Positions 7,660-14,678 of a stretch of DNA of 53,453 nucleotides are shown piece by piece. The translations under genes and the position numbers were made by a program. A model generated the notes under the pieces. It was not told the DNA's origin. It made no database searches and saw only the letters and a list, made by a program, of their open reading frames with translations. This stretch comes from FCB group bacterium (GTDB taxonomy: Bacteria; Zixibacteria; MSB-5A5; GN15; JAAZOE01). The stretch covers positions 1 through 53,453 of the forward strand of contig JAAEQF010000145.1 in the NCBI GenBank assembly GCA_024231695.1, given 5' to 3'. Within the stretch, counting starts at the first letter, position 1. Each line of letters opens with the position of its first letter.

Positions 7660-7714
7660 ACGTGACGCGACTTGACGTGACGAGACACGACGAGACGAGA
7701 CAAGACAAGACAAC
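7660..7714 (+). repeat. ACNNG pentamer array 1 (11 units)
   Basis: Eleven in-register 5-bp units starting at the base after a stop codon: the first eight are variable ACNNG (for example ACGTG, ACTTG, ACACG), then ACAAG, ACAAG, ACAAC, followed by CTTTTT. The two middle bases vary freely while A1, C2 and G5 hold. Confidence 0.9.
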
Positions 7715-7741
7715 CTTTTTGGGAGACATGGAACAAGCATG

Positions 7742-7796
7742 ACCTGACTGGATGAGACCAGACTGGACGGGACGCGACAAGACAAGACAAGACAAC
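7742..7796 (+). repeat. ACNNG pentamer array 2 (11 units)
   Basis: Eleven in-register units; variable ones (ACCTG, ACTGG, ATGAG, ACCAG, ACGGG, ACGCG) then ACAAG x3 and ACAAC, followed by CTTTTA. Separated from array 1 by a 27-base spacer with an SD-like GGGAG and a five-codon mini-ORF at most. Confidence 0.9.
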
Positions 7797-7826
7797 CTTT
7801 TATGTTGGAGACGCGGAACAAGCAAG

Positions 7827-7896
7827 ACAAGACTCGACAAGACTAGACGCGACAAGACCTGACGCGACGCGACATGACACGACGAGACATGACAAC
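7827..7896 (+). repeat. ACNNG pentamer array 3 (14 units)
   Basis: Fourteen in-register units ending ACATG, ACAAC, then TTTTTT. The spacer before it (7797-7826) shares GGAACAAGCA with the spacer before array 2, so array plus spacer is a larger repeat of about 80-100 bases. Confidence 0.9.
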
Positions 7897-7933
7897 TTTT
7901 TTGGTTAGGAGAACGCGAAACAATCGCGATTAG

Positions 7934-8008
7934 ACAAGATATGACGAGACATGACAAGACGAGACAAGATTAAACCCGACCTGACGGTACTCGACAAGAC
8001 AAGACAAC
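7934..8008 (+). repeat. ACNNG pentamer array 4 (15 units)
   Basis: Fifteen units, of which three are off-pattern (ATATG, ATTAA, ACGGT); it ends ACAAG, ACAAG, ACAAC, CTTTTA like the others. The interval 7660-8067 has no supported gene: it holds arrays 1-4, their spacers and the leader of the gene at 8068. Reading the opposite strand gives an Ser/Cys/Leu/Val-rich open frame that is a by-product of the 5-bp period. Confidence 0.88.
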
Positions 8009-8067
8009 CTTTTATGTTAAAGGTTTATATAATCAATAGGGCAAAAGCCCGGAAAGCGAGAAAAAAC

Positions 8068-8631
8068 ATGGCGACTAAAAAATTCACAATGAACATTATT
8101 GGAGAAACACCGATTGCATTTGGCAAACCAATCTCCAGCGTTAAACGGCCAAAAGAACAACACCCGGAATTTGAGGAACGAACCTGGAGGGAGAGGGCAC
8201 ACGTGGACGAAAAAGAAGAGTTGTTTATATCACCGTTGGCGTTGAAAAATTGCCTATCGGAAATAGCGACCTATCTCGGCGAAAAGGTTCCCGGCAAGGG
8301 CAACAATAAATACACCAAACATTTTCAAGCCGGGGTCACGGTAGTTGATTCCATGAAGCTGGGCGTCAAAATAAAAGATGTTGAGCCGTATTCGATGTTT
8401 GTACCATCGGACGGCAAGCGGGGCGGGACGAAAAGGGTGTGGAAGAAATTCCCCCACTTGACCAACTGGAAAACCAAAGCGACCGTCTATGTGTCTGACG
8501 AGACAATTACCGAGGATGTATTGCAGGAGCATTTGACCCAGGCCGGGCTGTTTATTGGGATGGGCAGTTTTCGCCCCCGCAATAACGGTTATTTCGGACG
8601 GTTTCGGGTAGAGAATTTTAAGGAAGCATAA
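8068..8631 (+). CDS. Hypothetical phage protein flanked by pentamer arrays (187 aa)
   Basis: Start ATG 8068 with GGAAAG about 11 bases upstream; longer in-frame openings would translate the pentamer array and are rejected. Soluble alpha/beta protein with segments TPIAFGKPISS, FISPLALKNCLSEIATYLGE, and a C-terminal FIGMGSFRPRNNGYFGRFRV. The last part (G.GSFRP...G.FGRF) resembles proteins with a RAMP-like or Cas7-like Gly-rich end, but I would not assign that. Function unknown. Its TAA stop abuts array 5. Confidence 0.65.
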   Translation: MATKKFTMNIIGETPIAFGKPISSVKRPKEQHPEFEERTWRERAHVDEKEELFISPLALKNCLSEIATYLGEKVPGKGNNKYTKHFQAGVTVVDSMKLGVKIKDVEPYSMFVPSDGKRGGTKRVWKKFPHLTNWKTKATVYVSDETITEDVLQEHLTQAGLFIGMGSFRPRNNGYFGRFRVENFKEA

Positions 8632-8696
8632 ACAGGACTTGACTGGACGCGACGTGACCCGACGGGACTTGACTCGACAAGACAAGACAAGACAAC
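8632..8696 (+). repeat. ACNNG pentamer array 5 (13 units)
   Basis: Starts on the base after the TAA of the 187-aa gene: nine variable units (ACAGG, ACTTG, ACTGG, ACGCG, ACGTG, ACCCG, ACGGG, ACTTG, ACTCG), then ACAAG x3, ACAAC, TTTTT. All units are in register. Confidence 0.9.
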
Positions 8697-8750
8697 TTTT
8701 TAGGACAATAACGCAACCACTTACAAATAAATGGTTAGGATTTTATCCAT

Positions 8751-9020
8751 ATGAAGCCAATAAAGACCGCGACATTTAGAGGTGTGAAATACAAGATAGA
8801 CTTCGACGCTGAAAGTGCCGGAAGTTGCGACCCGCCGAACCGTCCACCGGATCGAGAGTTATGTGTATCCGAGCCGATAGGCAATAACCAAAAGACGTTG
8901 TACTACATGACCCACGAGGCACTGCACGCGTTATTCTGGCAGCGGGACGAGGATGATATTGTCGAGGCGGCCCAGGATTTATCCCGGTTTTTGTGGCGGG
9001 CGGGCTGGAGGTTGAAATGA
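8751..9020 (+). CDS. HExxH zinc-metallopeptidase-like protein (89 aa)
   Basis: Contains MTHEALHALFW with H55-E56-x-x-H59, the zinc-binding motif of gluzincin/SprT/ImmA-like peptidases, preceded by a beta strand and followed by a helix with acidic residues (DEDDIVEAAQDL) that may give the third ligand. Short for a free enzyme, but similar mini-metallopeptidases occur in phage early regions. The next gene starts inside its stop (ATGA). Substrate unknown. Confidence 0.65.
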   Translation: MKPIKTATFRGVKYKIDFDAESAGSCDPPNRPPDRELCVSEPIGNNQKTLYYMTHEALHALFWQRDEDDIVEAAQDLSRFLWRAGWRLK

Positions 9021-9379
9021 AAACATGTTATGTTTGCGGATATACTAAAAAAGAGTCCGATTATTTGGATTTTCGGAACACCTGTAAAAAATGCACATCG
9101 AACCAAGTGTCTGCTCGATACCGCATTAAAGCCGAATCGGCGATTGAAGATAGGATTACAAGGACCAGAAAAGCTTTAAGTGAGATAGACGGGTTTTTAT
9201 TGTCGGGCGATATTCCGTCGGCAATCGAGGCGATAAAAAGATTTAAGCGGGAAGGCTTATACGCAAATACCCTCGAATCAAGCAAATACGACAGAGTAAA
9301 TAACCAGCGGCATCGCCTGGAAGTAATGCAATTAGCCACCGAACAAATGGCGGAAAGGATGAATAATGTTGGACGATAA
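9017..9379 (+). CDS. Zinc-finger protein with C-terminal helices (120 aa)
   Basis: ATG 9017 overlaps the preceding TGA. Starts with CYVC...CKKC (CxxC at 4-7 and CxxC about 16 residues on), a treble-clef-like or HNH-associated zinc finger, followed by a long charged helical region (SAIEDRITRTRKALSEIDGF). No catalytic HNH histidines are seen. Likely nucleic-acid or protein binding. Confidence 0.65.
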   Translation: MKTCYVCGYTKKESDYLDFRNTCKKCTSNQVSARYRIKAESAIEDRITRTRKALSEIDGFLLSGDIPSAIEAIKRFKREGLYANTLESSKYDRVNNQRHRLEVMQLATEQMAERMNNVGR

Positions 9380-9542
9380 ATACAGTTTAGGCAGATGTGC
9401 CGGATGCCTCAAGTGGCAACCGATTAAACGATGTGTAGGTTGCGGCAAGTCGTTTTGTGCGTTATGCGACGGCGACCACAAATGCTCCGACGTGGCGGGC
9501 ATGTTCGATCAAATATTCGGCGGCGGGAAGGATAAGGAGTAG
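9366..9542 (+). CDS. Small cysteine-rich zinc protein (58 aa)
   Basis: Starts at ATG 9366, overlapping the end of the previous gene by 14 bases. Six or more cysteines in CAGC, CVGC, CALC and a final HKC make a RING/B-box-like zinc cluster; about half of the protein is this cluster. It is too short for many gene finders. The SD AAGGAG for the next gene overlaps its end. Confidence 0.6.
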   Translation: MLDDKYSLGRCAGCLKWQPIKRCVGCGKSFCALCDGDHKCSDVAGMFDQIFGGGKDKE

Positions 9543-9544
9543 TC

Positions 9545-9727
9545 ATGGACCGACGAACCAAGCGAATACTTAAACAACTCAATTTAACCGCGAAACAACG
9601 GCACGCATTAATCCTGCGGGCGCGAGGCCGCAGCTATAAATATATCGGGAAGCTGAGAGGCGTATCCGATTCGGCGATACGCAAAATGATACTGCGAGTA
9701 AAGCGAAAGGCGGTGAAAATGAAGTAA
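9545..9727 (+). CDS. Sigma-70 region 4-like HTH mini-protein (60 aa)
   Basis: Basic 60-residue protein that is essentially one helix-turn-helix: LTAKQRHALILRARGRSYKYIGKLRGVSDSAIRKMI matches region 4 of sigma factors (L...q...l.l...g.s..eIa...gvs...v...). It has no region 2. It could be the -35-binding half of a split sigma factor, whose other half is the protein at 9858, or an independent activator. SD AAGGAGTAGTC lies directly before ATG 9545. Confidence 0.65.
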   Translation: MDRRTKRILKQLNLTAKQRHALILRARGRSYKYIGKLRGVSDSAIRKMILRVKRKAVKMK

Positions 9728-9761
9728 TACGCAAGCTGGAAAATGTTGAAAATTACGTTAT

Positions 9762-9807
9762 AACCCTCTGTGCTAATTCGCGTTACAAGTGCAGGGGGTT
9801 CTTTTTT
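9762..9807 (+). terminator. Intrinsic terminator between the two sigma-like genes
   Basis: Stem AACCCTCTG (9762-9770) / CAGGGGGTT (9792-9800), 9 bp with one G-U pair, followed by CTTTTTT. Lies between the region 4-like and region 2-like genes, so the two may be differently expressed. The rest of 9728-9857 has no supported gene. Confidence 0.7.
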
Positions 9808-9857
9808 GGGTTATTTGTGCAACCTTGTATATAGAGGGGGGTTATTGTGGATGTAAT

Positions 9858-10115
9858 ATGATGGAATTTGAAAGACTAGTAAGAATAGCCCAAGCAACAG
9901 CAGAGTGTAATTGGCATACAGCAGAAGACATTGTTCAGGATGTTTATTGCGATTTAGCAAAAAACACAAACACTGTTCGTGACGAAGAGGCTTATTTGGT
10001 CGCCGCGGTCACAAAAAGATCACTAATGTTTGTGCGGTCTAAGGCTAATAAACCTAAAACATATAATTTTACCGATTCCGGAATCAGTCCTCATGGCGAA
10101 GGATTGGCCATATGA
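9858..10115 (+). CDS. Sigma-70 region 2-like protein (85 aa)
   Basis: Start at ATG 9858 (or 9861; MM). The stretch TAEDIVQDVYCDLAKNT followed by RDEEAYLVAAVTKRSLMFVR is the region 2 signature of ECF-type sigma factors (AEDivQdvF..l.......ayL...a.n...d..R), the part that binds the RNA polymerase clamp and the -10 element. The protein stops where region 4 would begin. A 60-residue region 4-like protein is encoded just upstream. A split sigma factor acting in late transcription is a good hypothesis. Longer upstream openings lack an SD. Confidence 0.6.
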   Translation: MMEFERLVRIAQATAECNWHTAEDIVQDVYCDLAKNTNTVRDEEAYLVAAVTKRSLMFVRSKANKPKTYNFTDSGISPHGEGLAI

Positions 10116-10303
10116 TCCCGGCAAGTAAAAACGACATTGAACAATGGGGCGTGGATGAAAACGCGGTAAACGTACCGGCGAGGTGGCTGCCGGGGCCGAA
10201 TGGTGTCCAGCACTTCCAAAAGGAAATGCGTGGGGCGTGGCCCGCGAGGACGGTGGGGATGTCCGAAATGATGGCCCATTTGAAGCCCGGCAAAGTATGT
10301 TAA
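10112..10303 (+). CDS. Small hypothetical protein (63 aa)
   Basis: ATGA overlap at 10112. Contains WGVDENAVNVPARWLPGPNG and a C-terminal KPGK. No family recognised. Overlaps the next gene's start by seven bases. Confidence 0.5.
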   Translation: MIPASKNDIEQWGVDENAVNVPARWLPGPNGVQHFQKEMRGAWPARTVGMSEMMAHLKPGKVC

Positions 10304-10557
10304 TCGTTTACAACAAACCCCGGCAATGGTACATCGACAACCATCCGAACTGCAAATTCGATTGTCGCGGCGGCGAGCCGTTCCGCTGTTGTAACGATTG
10401 CGGTAAGTATAACGGATTTTTCGAGGACCACGAAATACCGGAAAATATAGAGGATTATCGACAAAAGGATGGCAGTTTTTTGACGGAGCGTGGCTGCACG
10501 CTGCCTCTTAACCTGCGTAGTTATAAGTGTTTAAGTTGGGATTGCAAGAGTGGATAA
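10297..10557 (+). CDS. Cysteine-rich hypothetical protein (86 aa)
   Basis: Start ATG 10297, overlapping the end of the previous gene. Cysteines at CKFDC, RCCNDC, a further RGC and a C-terminal CLSWDCKSG suggest one or two zinc sites. No family recognised. Its TGA-containing end overlaps the GTG of the ParB-like gene. Confidence 0.55.
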   Translation: MLIVYNKPRQWYIDNHPNCKFDCRGGEPFRCCNDCGKYNGFFEDHEIPENIEDYRQKDGSFLTERGCTLPLNLRSYKCLSWDCKSG

Positions 10558-11176
10558 ATTGCAAATTGAATATATACCGATTGGCGAGTTAAAACCATTT
10601 GCCGGTAATCCGCGAAAACATCCAGACGACGCGGTCGATAAGCTGGTAAAATCCATCGAGGCGTTTGGTTGGACAAACCCGATATTATTAGACGCCGAGG
10701 GGATGATATTGGCAGGCCACGCAAGATTGAAAGCGGCAACTAAGGCGGGCGTTAAGACGGTGCCGGTTATACGTTTGCCGTTGTCTGGCGACGATGCCAA
10801 GATGTACGTAATTGCTGATAACAAGACGGCGGAGTTGACCGATTGGGATTGGCCGGCGTTGGGTGATTTATTTCAGGAGCTTGATAACGGCGAGTTAGAT
10901 TTGGAGTTATCAGCTTTCGGTGAACATGAGATAGGCGGACTATTGGGCGGGCTGGATGAGGCGTCGGGTAATGCGACCGAGTGGGACGGGATGCCGGAAT
11001 TTGTCCAGAACGATGAATCGGGCATAAAAGCAATTATTGTACATTTTAAGACCCAAGAGGATATAAACGAATTTTCTAAACTTATCGGGCAGAATATTAC
11101 AGAAAAAACAAAGTCGATATGGTATCCGAAAGCAGAAAGAGTTTCGTATATTGATCAAGGATATAAAGCAACCTAA
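10550..11176 (+). CDS. ParB-like nuclease domain protein
   Basis: GTG start at 10550. Residues about 5-85 form the ParB/Srx fold: IPIGELKPFAGNPRKHPD, SIEAFGWTNPILLD, then the diagnostic AGHARLKAA (GHxR) and VPVIRL. The ParB box GxxR binds nucleotide; phage members may nick DNA or act as modification-related adaptors. The C-terminal third (from about 140) is unrelated to classic ParB. Directly upstream of a glycosyltransferase that overlaps its end and of the terminase genes; ParB-like genes are frequently found just before phage terminases and base-modification enzymes. Confidence 0.85.
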   Translation: MDKLQIEYIPIGELKPFAGNPRKHPDDAVDKLVKSIEAFGWTNPILLDAEGMILAGHARLKAATKAGVKTVPVIRLPLSGDDAKMYVIADNKTAELTDWDWPALGDLFQELDNGELDLELSAFGEHEIGGLLGGLDEASGNATEWDGMPEFVQNDESGIKAIIVHFKTQEDINEFSKLIGQNITEKTKSIWYPKAERVSYIDQGYKAT

Positions 11177-12047
11177 ATTTCCGATATACATTCCATCTAA
11201 AAGTAGGCATAAAAGCCGATTAACTGCTAAGGCTTTAGAGTCTATGGGAGTGCCGTACACGGTTGTAATTGAGAACCAACAATACAAAGATTATGCCTCG
11301 GTAATCGACAAAAAGAAATTATTAGTTTTAGATAAAAAATACCAAGATGATTACGACACTTTTGATGGTTTAGGCGACACGAAAAGCAAAGGGCCGGGAG
11401 CCGCGAGAAACTTTATATGGGACCATTCAATAGCCGAGGGCCATGATTGGCACTGGACGATGGACGACAACATATCGTGTTTTTATCGGCTAAACAGGAA
11501 CAAAACGAACATAATTGTTTGTGGCTCGGCAATACGGTGCATGGAGGATTTTTGCTTAAGATATAAAAATATAGCAATGGCTGGCCCTAACTATGAAATG
11601 TTTGTGCCTAGAAAAACTAAACCGCCGCCTTATATTTTGAACACTCGTATATATTCTTGTAATTTGATTCGCAATGATGTGCCGTTTCGTTGGCGGGGCC
11701 GATATAACGAGGATACCGACCTTTCATTAAGGATGTTAAAGGATGGTTGGTGTACTATCCAGTTTAATGCTTTTCTACAAAAAAAGGCGGCAACACAAAC
11801 GATTAAAGGTGGTAATTCTGAGGCGTTTTACGATAAAGAAGGAACCTTCCCAAAGTCGGCAATGCAGGTTAAAATGCACCCGGACGTATCAAGATTAACT
11901 TGGCGGTTTGGCCGCATACATCATTACGTCGATTATAGCCGGTTCAAAAAGAATAAACTACTCAAGCGGACAGACATAGAAATACCCAAAGGCGTGAATA
12001 ATTACGGCATGAAGTTAGTTAAGTTGAATAAAAAGGCGGTGGTCTAG
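11151..12047 (+). CDS. TET-associated-type glycosyltransferase (TAGT-like)
   Basis: 298 residues from TTG 11151, with SD AGAAAGAG 8-10 bases upstream, overlapping the ParB-like gene by 26 bases. Begins with PIYIPSKSRHKSRLTAKALE, followed by GPGAARNFIWDHS and WHWTMDDNISCFYR, then RWRGRYNEDTDLSLRMLKDGWC. This IPS..R / GP..ARNF.W / W.MDDNI pattern is that of the TAGT family (GT-A fold), proposed to add sugars to hydroxymethylpyrimidines produced by TET/JBP dioxygenases or otherwise modified DNA. DDN is the probable metal/sugar-nucleotide site. No TET/JBP gene is visible in the window, so the acceptor is unclear. Confidence 0.72.
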   Translation: MIKDIKQPKFPIYIPSKSRHKSRLTAKALESMGVPYTVVIENQQYKDYASVIDKKKLLVLDKKYQDDYDTFDGLGDTKSKGPGAARNFIWDHSIAEGHDWHWTMDDNISCFYRLNRNKTNIIVCGSAIRCMEDFCLRYKNIAMAGPNYEMFVPRKTKPPPYILNTRIYSCNLIRNDVPFRWRGRYNEDTDLSLRMLKDGWCTIQFNAFLQKKAATQTIKGGNSEAFYDKEGTFPKSAMQVKMHPDVSRLTWRFGRIHHYVDYSRFKKNKLLKRTDIEIPKGVNNYGMKLVKLNKKAVV

Positions 12048-12048
12048 T

Positions 12049-12432
12049 GTGGCTGACTCGGTTGCCAAACAAAGGGATGCTAAGGGGCGGTATCTCAAAG
12101 GGTCTGGGGTGTGGAAGCCCGGCGAATCAGGCAACCCGGCAGGCCCGCCCAAGGCCCGCGTCCAATTATTACGCTACATCTGCGAATACATGGAAATGAC
12201 GCCGAAACAGCTTAAGGCGTTGGATACCAGCAAATTAACAATGGCCCGGATAACGGCTTTGAAGCATGTGCAAAAGATGGGGCAGGGCGAATATAATCGA
12301 CTGCGGGATATGATTGATAGATTTGAGGGCAAGGTTCCCGACCACATCGTCCAGCAGACTGCCGAGATAACTAACGCCGAGGCTATGGCGATATTGCGAG
12401 AGGCGATAGATAAGAATAAAGAGGATGACTAA
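12049..12432 (+). CDS. terS: DUF5681 protein, candidate small terminase
   Basis: GTG start 12049 with GGCGGTGG before it. N-terminal KPGESGNPAGPPKA is the DUF5681 signature (KpG.SGNP.GrPkG), followed by helices with HVQKMGQGEYNRLRDMIDR. Genes with this domain commonly lie immediately before the large terminase and are believed to include small subunits that recognise packaging sites. It overlaps the large terminase by 8 bases. Confidence 0.72.
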   Translation: MADSVAKQRDAKGRYLKGSGVWKPGESGNPAGPPKARVQLLRYICEYMEMTPKQLKALDTSKLTMARITALKHVQKMGQGEYNRLRDMIDRFEGKVPDHIVQQTAEITNAEAMAILREAIDKNKEDD

Positions 12433-13879
12433 CCCCCGCCTAATCCAAGCCATTAAACAACTCGGCAAGGCGATTTGCGTATATAAACCACTACCGGCAC
12501 CGAGCCTGTTCCACCAGTCAAATGCTAAGTATCGGTTCATATCGGGCGGTAATCGGTCGGGTAAATCCGAGTCAAACATTGGCTACGACCTGACCACGTA
12601 TGCCCTGGGCGTACACCCAACCCGCACAACGCCGCCCCACGCTCAAATCTGGGCGTGTGCCGATACTTGGCCGCTGGTGGGCAAGCTGTTATGGCAAGAG
12701 AAGCTCAAAGGTTATCTGCCGCCGAAACAGATTGCTAAGTTGACCTGGCATAACCGGGGCGATGAGATACCGAAACAGATAACACTGACCAACGGTAACG
12801 TTATTGAGTTTCGGGCGTTTGAGCAAGGCCGGACGGCATTTGAAGGTCGGGCGATTGATGCGATATATTGCGACGAGCAATGCAAGAATGACAGCCATGC
12901 GATATTCACCGAATTACAGGCCCGGCTAGAAAAACCTGATTCGTTTATGGCGTGGTCGATGACACCGATACGACCGCAAGCGTGGTTGGAAGATAAGTTT
13001 AACACGCTGCCCGATGGGTATGAGGTGTTTTATGCTAATCTTAACGATAATCGCCTTAGTCGTGGCGGTTATGTTGCTGACAGTGTTATTGACGCCCTTA
13101 TTGCGGAGTGGCCCGAAGAGGTACAGGCGACTAGAATCGAAGGCCGGTTCGCGTCGTTCATGGGGGCGGTTTATAAGACATTTAGCAAAACAACCCACGT
13201 TATACCAAGATTCAATATTCCCGCATCATGGGAGCGATTTCGAGGAATAGACTTTGGCTTCAATAACCCATTTGTGTGCTTGTGGATGGCCCGTGATCAC
13301 GATGGACGATGGTACGTTTATGCCGAGCACTATCGGTCACAAGCTACATTGGCCACTCATGCGAATAGAATCAAGACCATTGGGGGCGGAGACACCTACA
13401 ACGCTACCTATGCTGACCACGACGCCCAGGACCGGGCCGAACTGTGGGAATACGGCATACAGACCACACCGGCAAAAAAGGCCGTTAGAAATGGAATAGA
13501 AGCTGTCCAACGAGCATTAAAGGTTCAAGGAAATGGAAAACCAAGATTATACATACTCGATAATTGTATCAATGTCATCCGAGAACTTGCCGCATATCAT
13601 TACCCCGAAGGGACTGACCTACGAGATCCCAACGACGAACCCGCCAAAAAAGACGACCATACCGTGGATGCTCTCCGATATGTTATCTATTCAGCCGAAC
13701 TAGACTCGTCGATGATATTATTTAGCGACAAGAAGGACCCGGCGAAGATTAGCGACGACGCAATACCGGGCGATGCGTTGAATATCTCTGATTTAGATTC
13801 GATGGTTAAAGACGGCAAGGAAATATTAAGCATCGAGGATTATGAGCGGGATACAGAGACGGCAGGATTATGGAATTAG
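12425..13879 (+). CDS. terL: Terminase large subunit
   Basis: 484 residues. ATPase: Walker A GGNRSGKS at 41-48, Walker B AIYCDE ending D150-E151. Nuclease (RNase H-like) domain: first aspartate in RGIDFGF (D276), second in YADHDAQD (about 331-333), third in DDHTVDALRY (about D415). It powers DNA packaging into the prohead through the portal and cuts the concatemer. Length and motif order are normal for the family. The start at 12425 overlaps the DUF5681 gene. Confidence 0.95.
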   Translation: MTNPRLIQAIKQLGKAICVYKPLPAPSLFHQSNAKYRFISGGNRSGKSESNIGYDLTTYALGVHPTRTTPPHAQIWACADTWPLVGKLLWQEKLKGYLPPKQIAKLTWHNRGDEIPKQITLTNGNVIEFRAFEQGRTAFEGRAIDAIYCDEQCKNDSHAIFTELQARLEKPDSFMAWSMTPIRPQAWLEDKFNTLPDGYEVFYANLNDNRLSRGGYVADSVIDALIAEWPEEVQATRIEGRFASFMGAVYKTFSKTTHVIPRFNIPASWERFRGIDFGFNNPFVCLWMARDHDGRWYVYAEHYRSQATLATHANRIKTIGGGDTYNATYADHDAQDRAELWEYGIQTTPAKKAVRNGIEAVQRALKVQGNGKPRLYILDNCINVIRELAAYHYPEGTDLRDPNDEPAKKDDHTVDALRYVIYSAELDSSMILFSDKKDPAKISDDAIPGDALNISDLDSMVKDGKEILSIEDYERDTETAGLWN

Positions 13880-14100
13880 AAATAGCCGGTAAACTGTTCG
13901 CTAAGATGTTCCCGACTAAAGAACGGTTCCGGGAGTTTCTCCGTTGGCAGGAAATAGAACGCGAGAAACGGATACACGCGAAGGAATTACAGAACAAGAT
14001 TGATAAGCGACGGCAGGAAATTGAATTAATGTCCGCCGACTTTGACGATAAAGATTATGATTATTTGACCGATGACTGTTGGGAGGAAGTGAAAGGATAA
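13870..14100 (+). CDS. Small charged helical protein (76 aa)
   Basis: Overlaps terL by 10 bases. Highly charged helix (WQEIEREKRIHAKELQNKI) then an acidic tail (DFDDKDYDYLTDDCWEEVKG). No family recognised. Position between terminase and portal suggests a packaging or head-assembly accessory. Confidence 0.5.
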   Translation: MELEIAGKLFAKMFPTKERFREFLRWQEIEREKRIHAKELQNKIDKRRQEIELMSADFDDKDYDYLTDDCWEEVKG

Positions 14101-14104
14101 GGAT

Positions 14105-14254
14105 ATGAGTTTATTTGAAGTAAAAATGAAAGAAGGCGGGGAGGCTAAAGTTGGTTTTGTCGGACTATTATATATTACGCTATGGATATTAATGTTTAAG
14201 GGCGAGCCGGACTTAATCGACGCCGTTATACATTTTTTAATGAATCTAAATTGA
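14105..14254 (+). CDS. Single-pass membrane mini-protein (49 aa)
   Basis: ATG 14105, SD AAAGGATAAGG just upstream. One strongly hydrophobic segment (VGFVGLLYITLWILMF, about residues 16-31) follows a basic/acidic N-terminus. No family recognised; a membrane role is the only inference. Confidence 0.5.
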   Translation: MSLFEVKMKEGGEAKVGFVGLLYITLWILMFKGEPDLIDAVIHFLMNLN

Positions 14255-14265
14255 TAGGATAAATA

Positions 14266-14424
14266 ATGCTAGAAAAAAAAGACTACGTAACTAAAACAGT
14301 ACAACCAAAAACAGAATCCCCGGCACTCGCCAAGCGGGTTAAACAGTTAGAGGATGTCTTATACGAACTAGTCGCCTTGAAACCAAACGGCAAGGTCAAG
14401 AAAATCAGAAACAAATATAAATAA
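14266..14424 (+). CDS. Small basic hypothetical protein (52 aa)
   Basis: ATG 14266 preceded by GATAGGATAAATA. Heptad-like helix (ALAKRVKQLEDVLYELVAL) followed by a Lys/Arg-rich tail (KVKKIRNKYK). The stop shares its last base with the next ATG. Confidence 0.5.
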   Translation: MLEKKDYVTKTVQPKTESPALAKRVKQLEDVLYELVALKPNGKVKKIRNKYK

Positions 14425-14654
14425 TGAGTATTCGTGATCGCATAGCATTGGCTAAAGTATTGGGCGTTGCCCCGGACGATGTAGATTATATCTCATTGAT
14501 TGGCCCGACGCGAATCGCCAATCATGTTCGAGCCAATCATGTATCAGATATGACACAAGACGAATACAACGACCTGGTGATTGATATAATGTCGCCTCGT
14601 GAACGCAATGCCTACGACCGCGTTATCGAGGTTATATCTAAGTATGGTAGCTAG
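14424..14654 (+). CDS. Hypothetical protein (76 aa)
   Basis: Start overlaps the previous stop by one base (TAATG). Helical, with DDVDYISLIGPTRIANHV and a second half MTQDEYNDLVIDIMSPRERN. No family recognised. Lies just before the portal gene. Confidence 0.5.
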   Translation: MSIRDRIALAKVLGVAPDDVDYISLIGPTRIANHVRANHVSDMTQDEYNDLVIDIMSPRERNAYDRVIEVISKYGS

Positions 14655-14678
14655 GCATTTCCTGGGGTTAAGCATAAT

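Noticed and set aside
7499-7957. Minus-strand open frame of Ser/Cys/Leu/Val repeats over the pentamer arrays
   Set aside because: It is produced by the 5-bp period of the ACNNG arrays and has no SD or domain; it continues through spacer and array alike.
7660-8008. CRISPR array
   Set aside because: Units are 5 bp, degenerate, and without 25-40 bp spacers; no cas genes are present.
7660-8696. Diversity-generating retroelement template/variable repeat
   Set aside because: Although the middle bases vary, no reverse transcriptase gene and no TR/VR pair is visible.
10091-10293. Two overlapping minus-strand frames at 10084-10293
   Set aside because: Both oppose well-supported chained + strand genes and have no SD or recognisable domain.
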